This document shows positions 46,345-57,200 of a stretch of DNA of 64,000 nt, piece after piece. Origin of the DNA: Vibrio navarrensis (GTDB lineage: Bacteria; Pseudomonadota; Gammaproteobacteria; Enterobacterales; Vibrionaceae); NCBI RefSeq assembly GCF_015767675.1, contig NZ_CP065218.1:124001-188000 (forward strand). Direction: 5' to 3'. The translations under genes and the position numbers were made by a program. Under the pieces are notes generated by a model. That model was given only the letters and a program-made list of their open reading frames with translations. It was not told the DNA's origin and made no database searches. Numbering within the stretch: position 1 is the first letter of the stretch; each line of letters begins with the position of its first letter.

Positions 46345-46917
46345 ATGAAAAAACGACTTCTTGCGCTTGCTGTCATTTCTGCTTTCGCGCAAGCGAACGA
46401 CCAAAGCACAACAACAACTAACGATGTTTCTGGTTTTTACCTAGGTGGAGGCTTGGGTACGACAACGGTTGAAACCGACGCTAACTGGTATAATGACCCT
46501 CGATTGGATTCGAGCGATAACTCTTACAAGTTGATCGCAGGTTATCAGATCAACCGTATTGTCGGCATCGAGACACAATACACCCGTTATGGTGACATCT
46601 ACTCTAAGAACTTAGAGACACGCCAGTACATTAAACCAGAAAATTTTGCGGTGATGGCCAACCTTGGTTACACCTTCGACAACGGCTGGCGCCCTTTTGG
46701 CACCATTGGCCTAGGCAAAACTGAGCTCAGTGCGTTCGGCGATTCACTCAAAGAGACATCAGTCCACGTTGGTGTCGGCGGTGAATACTCGCCAAAAGAG
46801 CTGAAAAACCTTAACTTCCGTCTTGCTTACGAAGTCGACTCAGCCAAGTTTGACAAACTGGATGATACGACCGTTACTCTCGGTACATTTTACCTAGGCG
46901 CTAGCTACAAATTCTAA
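46345..46917 (+). CDS. Small outer-membrane beta-barrel protein
   Basis: A 190-residue exported protein: short signal peptide (LLALAVISAFAQA), then alternating aromatic beta strands (SGFYLGGGLGTTTVE, YKLIAGYQINRIVGIETQYTRYG, WRPFGTIGLGKTEL) ending in a terminal Phe (TFYLGASYKF), typical of the eight-stranded OmpA/OmpX-like porin fold. No peptidoglycan-binding domain follows. Function unknown; such proteins can be adhesins or small porins. It has its own terminator. Confidence 0.85.
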   Translation: MKKRLLALAVISAFAQANDQSTTTTNDVSGFYLGGGLGTTTVETDANWYNDPRLDSSDNSYKLIAGYQINRIVGIETQYTRYGDIYSKNLETRQYIKPENFAVMANLGYTFDNGWRPFGTIGLGKTELSAFGDSLKETSVHVGVGGEYSPKELKNLNFRLAYEVDSAKFDKLDDTTVTLGTFYLGASYKF

Positions 46918-46939
46918 TCTGTGGACCAACTCCTAGAAC

Positions 46940-46966
46940 AAAAGGTTGCCTCGGCAACCTTTTTTC
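46940..46966 (+). terminator. Terminator after the outer-membrane gene and the operon
   Basis: AAAAGGTTGCC, TC, GGCAACCTTTTTT hairpin. It lies 25 bases beyond the plus-strand gene and before the end of the minus-strand operon, so it may serve both. Confidence 0.85.
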
Positions 46967-46990
46967 TGCCTATCAATCAACAAAATACAA

Positions 46991-47803
46991 CTACAACTGG
47001 CTTTCCTGCACACTCTGATTGCCTGCAATCGCGACATAATCCGTATATATTTGCGGCGCGCCAGAAAAAGAAGCCAATGTTCTCCATTCAGCATACATCT
47101 GTTCAGTATCCGGATGCTCCGCGACAAACTGCATAGCCTTGTCAGTCGAAACATCCATATCGGGATGAAATGCGTTAAGCGAATCTAGGCTTTCAATAAT
47201 CAACATAACCGCATACTGATCTAAGCGATTGCCTCCCTGACCTTTGAGCAGATGAAATTTCCATCCGGGATAGTCTTCAATGCGACCAATATTGTTGGTG
47301 ATAAATTCTTCAAACTGCACTGGAGTCACGCTGGGCTTTAACGCCAGATTATGAATACCAACCACACGCTCAATTTTCTCCTCGCCGAGCACATTGCGGT
47401 AATTCGGGCCTTTTGGCAGTGAACTGTTGTTATTTTCAGCGACTAAGCTGTAGTAAGTATAAAGTGTTGGCAGCTCTGTAAACGATGCAAAACTCTTCCA
47501 CTCTTCAATCAGAACAAGGGTTTGCGGATGTTGCTGCCAAAACTCATGCGCCTTAACCGTCAACTCGCCATTGCTATCTACGTATCGAGCGTAGGTTGCC
47601 GCATCTTTTGCTTGATAAAGCATCAAGTATTGATGTTCCCGCTCTCCTCTCAGGCCACGAAGCAATGTCCACTGCCAGTCAGGATAGGCTGGGATATGCA
47701 CTCCTTTGCATTGAGCAAAATCCTCAAACTGCTGAGAAGCAATCCCTCTTTTCAGGTTGATACCCACATAATGTATCGAGAATACGGGTGTTGAACTTTT
47801 CAT
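46991..47803 (-). CDS. Two-domain protein of dimeric alpha/beta-barrel-like type, copy 1
   Basis: A 270-residue cytoplasmic protein, with no signal peptide or metal motif. It is an internal duplication: both halves carry a segment of the form QFEDFAQCKGVHIPAYPDW then LLRGLRGEREHQYLML, and QFEEFITNNIGRIEDYPGW then LLKGQGGNRLDQYAVML, followed in both by a helix and a TYY/TDY ending. The pattern resembles dimeric alpha/beta-barrel (ABM-type) proteins. It is a paralog of the protein two genes upstream, with an MFS gene between. It is the last gene of the operon. Function unknown. Confidence 0.7.
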   Translation of the reverse strand: MKSSTPVFSIHYVGINLKRGIASQQFEDFAQCKGVHIPAYPDWQWTLLRGLRGEREHQYLMLYQAKDAATYARYVDSNGELTVKAHEFWQQHPQTLVLIEEWKSFASFTELPTLYTYYSLVAENNNSSLPKGPNYRNVLGEEKIERVVGIHNLALKPSVTPVQFEEFITNNIGRIEDYPGWKFHLLKGQGGNRLDQYAVMLIIESLDSLNAFHPDMDVSTDKAMQFVAEHPDTEQMYAEWRTLASFSGAPQIYTDYVAIAGNQSVQESQL

Positions 47804-47832
47804 AGCACTTTCCTTCTTAGGCGTCGATTGCG

Positions 47833-48996
47833 TTATCGAGTTATCTTTCTAGCCTTCAGCGTAACCAGCAACAGACAGAAAATGGTGCTACCCAATGCGA
47901 CTGTGAGGTTAACAGAGTGAGCGATAAAACCAACAAGGGCAGGCCCAACGAGCAGGCCAACGTAGCCAATGAGTGTGACTGCGGGAAAAGCCAGATTGGC
48001 TGGTACCTGCGTTTGATTGCCAGCCGCATTAAATAAAATAGGAACGATGTTTGCTATCCCGAGACCAACCAAGATAAGCCCAATGAAGGTAAGCCATGTG
48101 AGATGGGTTGCGATCATCAGCACTAAGCCTGAAATGGCCAGTAGGCTACCAAAAAGCAGTATGCGGTAGCATCCCATCGCATTGATAAGACGATCGCCAT
48201 ACAGACGAGCAATGGTCACCGCGACCGCGTACAGGGTAAAACCTAGACCCGCTTGAGACTTAGCGACACCGAGTTCTGTATGAAGAAAGAGTGCCGACCA
48301 ATCCAACATTGCCCCTTCCGTTAAGAAAACGAAGAAACAAAGCAAGGCAATAAAGGCGACTTTAGACTGGGCAAGTGCACTCAACACGCCTCGTTTATGT
48401 TCGTTACTCACTTCCACCGCGGGTAATAGATCCCGAGCAGCGATCAACAGAAGCAACATCAAGATGCAGGCAATCAAGCTTGTGGCAAGTTGCGGTGGCA
48501 TCCCACTCCACAGCAGCGCACTGACGCAACCCGCACCGGCAATACTGCCAAGGCTGTAGAAACCATGAAATCCAGACATTTTCGCCTGACCACTTTCGCG
48601 CTCAACAACGATTGCCTGTGAGTTCATTGCCACATCCATAATTCCATTAACAGCACCAAACAGCAGTAAAGCGGCACTCATCAATACCAGTTCATCTATT
48701 AACGTCAGCAAGGGCAAATCAAGACACAATAAAATGCCCGCGCTTACCAGTATTTTCCGACAGCCAAACTTAGTAAGAAGTTGACTCGTAATCGGCATGA
48801 TCAGCATCGAGCCTGCACCAATACAAAACAGCATTAAGCCAAGTAGGCCGTCGTCAATCTCTAAACGCAACTTGGCGAATGGAATCAAAGGAGCCCAAGC
48901 CGACATGCCAACTCCCGCGAGAAAAAAGATGATTCGAGTTGCGATTTGCTGGCGAAAATTACTCGTTGCACTGGTTTTTACCAGGAGCTCTAGCAT
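47833..48996 (-). CDS. MFS transporter, YbjJ-like
   Basis: An inner-membrane transporter of about 388 residues with around 12 helices. The N-terminal region (WAPLIPFAKLRLEIDDGLLG and MPITSQLLTKFGCRKILVS) resembles E. coli YbjJ, a putative exporter. ATG 48996 follows GGAG and overlaps the upstream gene's end by 7 bases; the longer frame to 49092 lies inside that gene. Between two paralogous barrel-like proteins in an operon with glycosyltransferases and a radical SAM enzyme, it probably moves the product or its precursor. Confidence 0.8.
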   Translation of the reverse strand: MLELLVKTSATSNFRQQIATRIIFFLAGVGMSAWAPLIPFAKLRLEIDDGLLGLMLFCIGAGSMLIMPITSQLLTKFGCRKILVSAGILLCLDLPLLTLIDELVLMSAALLLFGAVNGIMDVAMNSQAIVVERESGQAKMSGFHGFYSLGSIAGAGCVSALLWSGMPPQLATSLIACILMLLLLIAARDLLPAVEVSNEHKRGVLSALAQSKVAFIALLCFFVFLTEGAMLDWSALFLHTELGVAKSQAGLGFTLYAVAVTIARLYGDRLINAMGCYRILLFGSLLAISGLVLMIATHLTWLTFIGLILVGLGIANIVPILFNAAGNQTQVPANLAFPAVTLIGYVGLLVGPALVGFIAHSVNLTVALGSTIFCLLLVTLKARKITR

Positions 48997-49826
48997 AACG
49001 GCGATGTCTCCGAGTCTGTGGAACTCTGCGCAACGCAAAGATAATCGGTATAAATCTGCGGTGATCCAGAAAATGACGCGAACTGTTTCCACTCCTCATA
49101 CATTTGTTTGGTATCACGGTGTGCTTTGGCAAAGCTCACTGCCGCGTCAGTTGCGATATCGGGCTCTGGATAGAAAACATCCAATGCCGCGAGGCTGGCT
49201 ATTTCCATCATCACAACGTATTGGTCAAGGCGATTGCCGCGCTCCCCTTTGAGTAAACGAAACTTCCAATCTGGGTAGTCTTCTATCCGCTGATGATTGT
49301 CTGCAATGAAGCGTTCAAACTGCTGCGCGGTCACTCCTTCACGCAACGCCACGTTGTGAATGCCGATAACGCGGGCGATGGTATCTTCATTTGGGCTCTG
49401 AGCAGCCTGATATCTTGGGCCTTGTGTCACGTTGCTTTTGACATTCTCAGCCACAAGGCGATAGTCGGTAAAAAGCGTCGGGAGTTGGCTAAATGTCGCC
49501 AATTTGCGCCATTGGTGCAAAATCGCCAGGGAATCCGCATGTTGTTGCCAAAAAGCATGAGCGAATACGGTTCTTTCTCCTGTGCGGTTTACGTATCGAT
49601 CGCGCTGCTTTGTACTTTCAATTTCATAGAGCATGAGGTACTGCCCTACTCGTTCACCGCGCAGACCACGCAGCAGCGTCCAATTCCAGCCCGGATAGTT
49701 CGGGAGATGGACACCTTGTTCCCGAACAAAAGATTCAAACTGCGCCTGAGTAACACCCGCTTCGGTATCAATACCGATGTAGTAAAAGCTAAAAACTGGT
49801 TTTGTGGATAAAGTTTGCACCTTCAT
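48990..49826 (-). CDS. Two-domain protein of dimeric alpha/beta-barrel-like type, copy 2
   Basis: A 278-residue protein paralogous to the one at 46991-47803, with the same internal duplication: QFESFVREQGVHLPNYPGWN then WTLLRGLRGERVGQYLML in the first half, QFERFIADNHQRIEDYPDW then FRLLKGERGNRLDQYVVMM in the second. Its ATG shares a base with the stop of the radical SAM gene (TAATG), so translation is coupled. It may act on or bind the product of the radical SAM enzyme; this is inference from position only. Confidence 0.7.
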   Translation of the reverse strand: MKVQTLSTKPVFSFYYIGIDTEAGVTQAQFESFVREQGVHLPNYPGWNWTLLRGLRGERVGQYLMLYEIESTKQRDRYVNRTGERTVFAHAFWQQHADSLAILHQWRKLATFSQLPTLFTDYRLVAENVKSNVTQGPRYQAAQSPNEDTIARVIGIHNVALREGVTAQQFERFIADNHQRIEDYPDWKFRLLKGERGNRLDQYVVMMEIASLAALDVFYPEPDIATDAAVSFAKAHRDTKQMYEEWKQFASFSGSPQIYTDYLCVAQSSTDSETSPLC

Positions 49827-51273
49827 TAACCGTCTCCCTCACCGATTGTCATCGAAAACTGGGTGTTAATAATCGCTTCCACCAAGGTGACACCAATTGG
49901 CGTGAGGGTGATCTTATTGCCACTGATGGTGACCAGTGCTTTGCGCTCCAAACGTTTTAGCGTGTGATAGATGGTTGGATTGTCAAATAAGCTTTTCCCA
50001 TCAAACCGCATTTGGAACACGCTATCGTCGACAGGTACTAACGTCGAAAGCGCCATTTTCACTGCATTCACTTCACGTTGGTTTGCCGAAAAGCCTCGGC
50101 TTTCTTCGATGGGCATACGATCTTGATCCAGCGCTTCTTTATACCGCTTATAACTGGTGATATTGATGGCCTCAGAAAGACGAGACTTGGAACTGCCACC
50201 CAGCCCTATCGCGACTTCTGGGTATTGTTGATCGAGATCGGTGATCAGCCCTTTCCACTTCTCAGCGGGTTGGTCATTGCGGTGAAAGTACATGGTGGGA
50301 TGTTCGGTGTAGCGCTTGGCCAATGAGTTTTCGATAAGCTCGCGCATTTGGTACTGTTTACCTAGCCCAGGAAAAGTCATGTTGTTAATACTAATCAGCC
50401 CTTTCTTTTGCCAAAGGCTTTCACGCTCACCTGATACGCCAGTGCGGTGTTTAATGAACTCATCTAAATGCAGTTTTGTCCACACCACATGAGAGAGATC
50501 GAGTTCCAGCGTCTTTTGCATGTCGAACTTAACGTCATCGACACTTTGCCCAAGCATGCCGTAGATAAGGTCCACGCTCACCCAATCAATACCGATTTCT
50601 CGTGCTTGATGGATCGTCTCTTCACACTCGTCTGCCGTGTGCATACGCCCACAAGCGGAGATGATTTCATCTTTAAACGATTGTGTACCAAAACTTATTT
50701 TACTGAAGCCGAGCTCTTTCAATAACTCAAGATAATCTCTTTTCAGCGTCCCAGGTTCTCCTTCAAAGCGCATCGTGGCATGCGAGAAGTTAAAGTGACT
50801 TTTGTAAAACGCCATCATGCGACGCAACTCTGGCCCAGGTAACAGTGATGGCGTGCCGCCAAAAATATTAAACTCAGCCACTTCAACGTTTGCCAAACTA
50901 GGCACTCGCTTTAGCCACATTTGTGCTTCCTTGATGTTGAAATTCACCACATCATTAAACACTTGCTGCGACGAGGGCGCTTTGGGATTGAGGATCACCG
51001 TCGGGTACTGACAGAAGTGACAACGATAGCGACAAGTTGGAATGTAAGCCCATAAATGAATTTTACCCGCCTTTTTAATGTCACTTTCCATGTCGGAAAA
51101 AAATTGCCTAAAGGATAATCGACAATGTCTCCTGGAAAGACGTGACAACCGAACGGATCTTTATAAACGTATTCAAGAAAAGCGTGATTTTCCGGTTGAG
51201 CCAAAAATGAGCCGACTAACGGAACTGGGTAGTTTTCATCGATATCCAGAAGAGATTGCAATGCATCACTCAT
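49826..51273 (-). pseudogene. HemN/HemW-like radical SAM protein, split by a -1 frame break
   Basis: The translated part from 51148 has the radical SAM cluster motif CRYRCHFC (CxxxCxxC), then GGTPSLLPG, FEGEPGTL, and GTQSFKDEIISACGR, as in HemN and HemW-type oxygen-independent coproporphyrinogen III oxidase-like enzymes. A frame starting at ATG 51273 (TAATG with the glycosyltransferase stop) encodes MSDALQSLLDIDENYPVPL and continues to GNFF. The two frames join at seven T's on the minus strand (51097-51103); re-reading one T gives GNFFSDMESD and a protein of 482 residues. It could be a mutation, a sequencing error or slippage. The substrate is unknown; a role in haem use is not supported by neighbours. 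Confidence 0.7.
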
Positions 51274-52550
51274 TAGAAGACCCCTCCATTGCCGAAATAG
51301 TTATGCGCCTCTCCCGATTCCCTGTCTTCACAGAAATAATGAACAAAGCGTTTAAAATCCTCCTCTTGCACGGATTCAAAACACGTTGGCAAGGGCGGTG
51401 GAAAACCAATTTCATCGCCAACAGCGCGGCGCATTGCCGAAAAAAGTGCGTCGCGATATTCAAAATACAGGCGGTATGCAGGTGTTTTGTAAGCGTGTAT
51501 TGCTTTGAAATCCACAATACGCATTTCATGTTTTATTTCATGAATACGTCGATATAACTCATCAGCAAGAGATTGTGAAAAGAAGTCTCGTACCGCTGGA
51601 TTCTCTAACAACATATAAGGATTAAGCAGGACTGGTAGAATAATATTCTTGGGTGTGTAGTCTTTAACAGAATAGAACCAAGCCTGCTGAGATTGCTCCA
51701 CGTTGGTATCGGATAGCCTCGTATTCTGCTTTTCGCTCTCCGGTCTAACATCCTTCATAATAATGATGCCATCTTTGCCATAGGCGATACCACTAATGAC
51801 CTCGTCAAGAATAGTATCTACTCGCCTACTATTAATTTCCACATAAGCGTGTTTGGCATAAACAGGTTTACCACCATATGCGATGATCTTAATGCCGAAA
51901 TCCCAGTCATCAGACAAATGTTCGACAAATCGTCCTTTATTCAATTGGTAAAGTATTTCGATGCCACCTATCGCGTCATAAAGGCGACGCTCTACACCAA
52001 AACCTTTACCATCGGGGAATCCACCAAATAATGAGAAAGAGAAATCACGCAGACGCAACGTTTTTTGTATTTCGTTAAACAGATTTGGACGAGTTTTGAA
52101 GTCTTCTGCATTGTAGTAGTAGTTGCAAGTGCCCAAATCCCCATTTTGGGTGACCATGGTATTGACCAGCTCATACAACCAGTAGTCATTGACTGTACAA
52201 TCTGCGTCTGCAGAAACAATATAATGTTTTCTGCTTTTGCCTAATCGGCTATCACGCGCCTTAGAGCGTAAAGAGGCGTAATCCATGCCTCGTTTTCTTG
52301 CAGAAGAAACGCCTTGAACCTTCTCATCGATAACGTAAATATCCAGTTCTGGATTGCACCTAGAAAACGCGTTAATCTTTGCTACTGAATCATCAGTTGA
52401 ATTGTTATCAACAATAATCAATTCATAAGTATCATGAGTAACTAACTCATTTTTAGTTTTTTGATTAAATAATGACTGCAATACTGCATCAATACGAACA
52501 CTTTCATTATAGACAGGTAGCACTACAGATATTAATATCGAATCTCTCAT
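51273..52550 (-). CDS. GT2-family glycosyltransferase
   Basis: A 425-residue protein with the GT-A N-terminal motif VVLPVYNESVRIDAVLQSL, then IIVDNNSTDDS, VSADADCTV (DxD-like metal motif) and SDDWDFGIKIIAYGG near residue 215. No membrane helices. It would transfer a sugar to an unknown acceptor in the cytoplasm. GGAGGG lies just before the start codon; the stop overlaps the radical SAM start. It is downstream of a GT4 gene and so probably acts in the same pathway. Confidence 0.85.
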   Translation of the reverse strand: MRDSILISVVLPVYNESVRIDAVLQSLFNQKTKNELVTHDTYELIIVDNNSTDDSVAKINAFSRCNPELDIYVIDEKVQGVSSARKRGMDYASLRSKARDSRLGKSRKHYIVSADADCTVNDYWLYELVNTMVTQNGDLGTCNYYYNAEDFKTRPNLFNEIQKTLRLRDFSFSLFGGFPDGKGFGVERRLYDAIGGIEILYQLNKGRFVEHLSDDWDFGIKIIAYGGKPVYAKHAYVEINSRRVDTILDEVISGIAYGKDGIIIMKDVRPESEKQNTRLSDTNVEQSQQAWFYSVKDYTPKNIILPVLLNPYMLLENPAVRDFFSQSLADELYRRIHEIKHEMRIVDFKAIHAYKTPAYRLYFEYRDALFSAMRRAVGDEIGFPPPLPTCFESVQEEDFKRFVHYFCEDRESGEAHNYFGNGGVF

Positions 52551-52602
52551 AATCCCTCCAGAATAGCGATGATTTAAAACACGAATAAATATATTTTTAA
52601 CG

Positions 52603-53971
52603 TTATTTAATATTAAAGAATTCTGTCACGTTACTAGAGAGAACCCGGCGACCTAAGTGGAAGTTTTCTTCTGCTACACGTTTCATTTCTTTGCTATTAT
52701 TAAGAAATTTATATAATTCAAAGATAAATTCATTTGTTGGTAATCCATCTTGCTCAGCAGATATTTCCATAATTGGTGCTTTGAAACCGTATTGACCATA
52801 GACCTCATGATAATATTCATAACTCGTTGCTATATAGCAACGTTGTTGGCTTACGGCTTCACCAATTGGGTTGCCATAACTGTCGTAATCATAGGACGTT
52901 AGAAAGGAGACTAAATCGCAAGAAAAATATAGGTCTTCAATACAAATTGGATCGAATTCTGTTTTAATATCTTCGTGCGGTAATGCGCCTAAGAATTTAA
53001 CATATCTACTCACCTTATTTCTTCAGCAAAAGATATTAATTTTTGATAACATTGATTGTCTTCATTTATATCACCAGCAATAACTAAAAACACTCTTCTT
53101 TTACTATTTGACTCTTCGAACATTTCATTCAACTTACTGACTAAGATTATATCTCTATCTAATCTTTTCTGGAAAATGACTCTCGTCGTTCGAGCAATTA
53201 AAATATCATTACTGTTTATGTTGAGTTGACACCTGATGTTAGTTCTTTTGCCTACAGTAGAGAAATTGTAAGTATTCTTCTTAACTTTGACTTCCACATT
53301 ATGGTTGCACCACTCTTCTAAGTTTTTTTCAAGTCATTATTGAGTGTTACGTAGGTAATATACCTAGATTTCACAGGTTTAACCGCATAAGTGTAAGGAG
53401 GAAGACCATACTTCATTATTGCCTTTTCACTGTTCCACATTAAGTCATTATCTCGCCATATGACAAAGTTATCCAAATTATTTTGATAACCATATTTATC
53501 AATTGCAATATATAACGCTTTCGTGTAGATAATATTTTCTGGTAGCGTTCCGTTTTCTACAACAACATGGCCTATATCAAGTTTCTGCCAGCAAGCAACG
53601 ATAAGATCTGAAATTTCTTCTGCTGTCTTCTCTATTTTCATCAGAAGAGAACTGACTTCCTCATCCGAAATATACAGACTTTTATTGATGAGTGTATTGT
53701 GAACATACTCGATAAATGCTGTGTTGTAGTTTGCTATAGAGGTAATAGCTTCAATTCTGATTAACTTGAACACATCTCGATAGATATCTTTTTCAATGCC
53801 ATAAGGTTTGTTAAACTTCCCTTTATCAACTTTAATGTCATACCCCAAATCCAAGTACGATTGAATCCCTTTCATTTTGAGTGATTTGGCAATCTTAGCG
53901 GCTTCAACAGTAATACCGGATACTGCAACCGCATCGAATGAGATAAATATTGCACTTTTTTTATATGTCAT
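52603..53971 (-). pseudogene. GT4-family glycosyltransferase, broken into three frames
   Basis: Three consecutive minus-strand frames form one GT-B enzyme of about 456 residues if two -1 shifts are allowed. The first (53318-53971) starts MTYKKSAIFISFDAVAVSG and has AKIAKSLKMKGIQSYLDLGY. It stops after a run of seven A's (53323-53329); re-reading one A gives DLKKNLEEWC into the second frame, with ILIARTTRVIFQKRLDRDI. That overlaps the third at 53010-53013, whose SYGNPIGEAVSQQ is the GT4 nucleotide-sugar motif. It is the first gene of the operon. It may be non-functional, miscalled in sequencing or rescued by slippage. Confidence 0.7.
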
Positions 53972-54208
53972 GTGCTTACCTCTACATCCCTGCTGGCAAA
54001 AAACATATATATCAACAGATTAAATATCACCTAGATACATTCACTAAATTAAGTCTAGCGTTTAACTTTTCTTAAAATCCAGAGTGATATTCGGAACAAA
54101 CCGTTCCAAAGGAGCACGGCGATGATTTCTAGCCAAATATTCGTTGAAATGTAGATTACAGAGCTTTGAAAACAAAAATGAAATGCTGTGGCGCTGCCCA
54201 CTGAATAC

Positions 54209-54246
54209 AAAAAAGCCCCATTAGTGTTTCAATGGGGCTTTTTATT
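54209..54246 (-). terminator. Terminator before the second RND pump
   Basis: AAAAAAGCCCCATT, loop, AATGGGGCTTTTTATT stem. On the minus strand it lies 20 bases after the pump stop. The rest of 53972-54208 holds no recognised feature and should carry the GT operon promoter. Confidence 0.85.
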
Positions 54247-54266
54247 AACACATTAATTAGCTTTGT

Positions 54267-57200
54267 TTAGCATGTCGCATTGGGCTTTATGTGAAACAAA
54301 ATGGCAAACATCACGGGGACGATAATCAATGTCAGAACCGTAGCAAAGCCTAGGCCTGCCATAATTGTGATCGCCATTGAGCCGAAAAAGGCATCAAACA
54401 TCAGTGGGATCATACCCAAAATCGTTGTCAACGCGGCCATGCTGACCGGACGCACCCGGCTCACCGCACTGTCGATAATCGCCTGATAAGGTTCTTTACC
54501 CGAAGCAAGTTCAATATTGATTTGATCCAGCAGCACAATGCCATTTTTCAAAATCATGCCACTTAAGCTCAATAGCCCCAAAAACGCGGTGAAGCTAAAC
54601 GGCATGTTGGTGGTCAACAAGCCAAACGAGACACCAATGATCGAAAGTGGCACAGTAAACCAAATCACCAGTGGTTTTTTCAGCGAGTTAAACAGCAATA
54701 TGGTGATGACAAACATCAGCAAGTAACCCATAGGAAGCGAGCCGAACAGCGCTTGCTGGGCATCTTTCGACGACTCATACTCACCACCCCAAGTGATGCT
54801 GTAGCCATCGGGCAGAGGCAGTGCCATCACTTTCGGCTGGATACGCGCGAAAAGACTGGCTGGCGTATCGTCACTCAAAATGTCGTGGTCAGCCAGCACC
54901 GTTAGGGTGCGCTTACGGTCACGACGCTGAATCAAAGGCTCTGTCCAATCAAGCGTCACACCATCGATGACCTGATCTACCGGAACGTAAGTCTGTAGCG
55001 ACGGGCTCCAGATCTTCACATTCTGCATCGATGCAAAATCGACCCGCTCGGATTCGGGTAAACGACCGACGATCGGCAAAATGTGCGTCCCATCTCTCAG
55101 TAGCCCCATGGTATTGCCGCCAAACGCCATTTGCAGGGTGTTTGACAGTTCCTCTTTGGAGATCCCCAAACGACGCGCTTTCGACTCGTTAAATTGCGGT
55201 ACTAGTTCTTTGGTGCGTTCACGCCAGTCGTGACGAATGTTTCTCGCTCCCGGATCAGTGTGCAGCACATCTTCAACTTGCTTTGCTATATCTCGCAATA
55301 CTTGTGGATCAGGACCTGAAATACGCGCTTCTATCTTAGATGCAGGCGATGGGCCAAATTCCATCAATTTAAACTGGAACGTCGGTTTGTCAAACTGGCT
55401 CGGCAGCGCTTGCGTCAGTTCATCCAGCAGTGCAAACATGCTTTCTCTGTCGAGGGCACGCACCTGCAATTGCGCATACGCTTCATAGCTTTTTTCCGGT
55501 TGGTAGGTCAAAGCAAAACGCTGCATCCCTTGACCAATGGACGTCGACACAAACTCCACTTGCTCATGCTGGCGAATAAAACGCTCTACCTTTTCGGTCT
55601 GCAACGTCGTTTGGCGGATATCGGTTCCTTGCGGCATCCATATATCGACGTAAAACATCGGCGTATTCGACGGCGGGAAGAATGACTGTTTCACCATGCC
55701 AAAAGCGAATACCGCCGCCACTAATAGCCCCACCATGGCGGTGACGGTCAACCAACGAAAACGCAGGGCAAATTTTAGCATCGCAGAGAAAATCACAAAT
55801 AACGCGCCTTTGTAAGGATCTTCCTCTGTGTCACTGCCTTTTTCTTCCTCTTTGAGCAGCAAATCGGCTAGAAATGGCGTAATGGTTAACGCGGTCACCC
55901 AACTGAGGAAAAGGGAGTAGCACAGCACCCAAAACAGCGATCCCATAAACTCCCCAGTCGCATCCTGCGACAAGCCAATCGGAGCAAAAGCGGTAATCGC
56001 GATCACCGTTGCACCAAGCAGTGGCCATTGTGTTTGCTTGACGATATCAACCGCTGCCTGCACTTTACTGCGCCCTTTCTTCAGACCAACCAGTATGCCT
56101 TCCACCACCACAATGGCGTTATCCACCAGCATGCCCAGTGCGATGATCAACGCGCCAAGCGAGATACGGTGAAGTTCTATCTTGTTGTAATCCATCAAGA
56201 TAAAGGTACCAAACACGGTAAGAAGCAGTACGAGGCCAATGATGATGCCACTGCGCATGCCCATGGCAAACAGCAAAACGATGATCACAATGGCAACGGC
56301 TTGCGCGAGGCTGACGATAAAATCTTGCACCGAGGTATCGACTTCGGCGGCTTGATTATAGAAATAGTTCAGCTCAACGCCCGCAGGTTTTATCGATTCG
56401 AGCAAAGCCAACTCTTGGCTGACTTTCTGCCCGACTTCCACCACGTTGACACCTGAGGCAAAGGAGATCCCTAAACTGATTGCTGGCTTGCCGTTGAAGG
56501 TGACGATGTTGGTCGGCTTCTCTTGGATATCTCGGCGGATGGTAGCCACATCTTTGAGACGGATCAGGTTGCCCGTGTCACGGCCGTGAATGATCAGATT
56601 TTCCAGCGCTTGAACAGACGTAAATGTGCCGCTCGGGCGAATGGTCAGGCTTTCACCGTTCACCATCACTTCACCAGAGGCCACCACATTATTCTGTTGG
56701 TTGAGCAGCCCAGCAACGGTATTCATGTCGAGGTTTAACGCAGCCAGACGATCAAGCGAGATCTCGACAAACAACATCTCTTGCTGATCGCCAGCAATCG
56801 CCACCTTGCCCACACCGTTAATCAACTCCAGTTCACGGGTCAAATGGTCGGCGTAACGTTTGAGCTCCACATAATCGTAGCCATCACCACTGAGCATGAT
56901 CATCACGCCGTAAACATCACCGAAATCATCAATGATCTGCAAAGACTGGACACCCGAAGGCAATGTGGGCTTGAGATCATTAATCTTGCGCCGCATTTCA
57001 TCCCAAATCTGTGGCAGCTCATCGGGACCATAATCCATCTTCATGCTCACCATGATTTGCGACATACCATTCGATGACGTCGAAGTAATATGGTCTATAT
57101 ACGGAAGCTGACGGATCTCTTTCTCCAGCGGATAGGTCAGCTCCTCTTCCACCTCTTTAGAGGTCGCGCCGGGATAAGTTGCAATAATCATCGCATCTTT

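Noticed and set aside
49826..51273. HutW or haem-use radical SAM enzyme
   Set aside because: Neighbouring genes are glycosyltransferases and a transporter, with no haem uptake genes.
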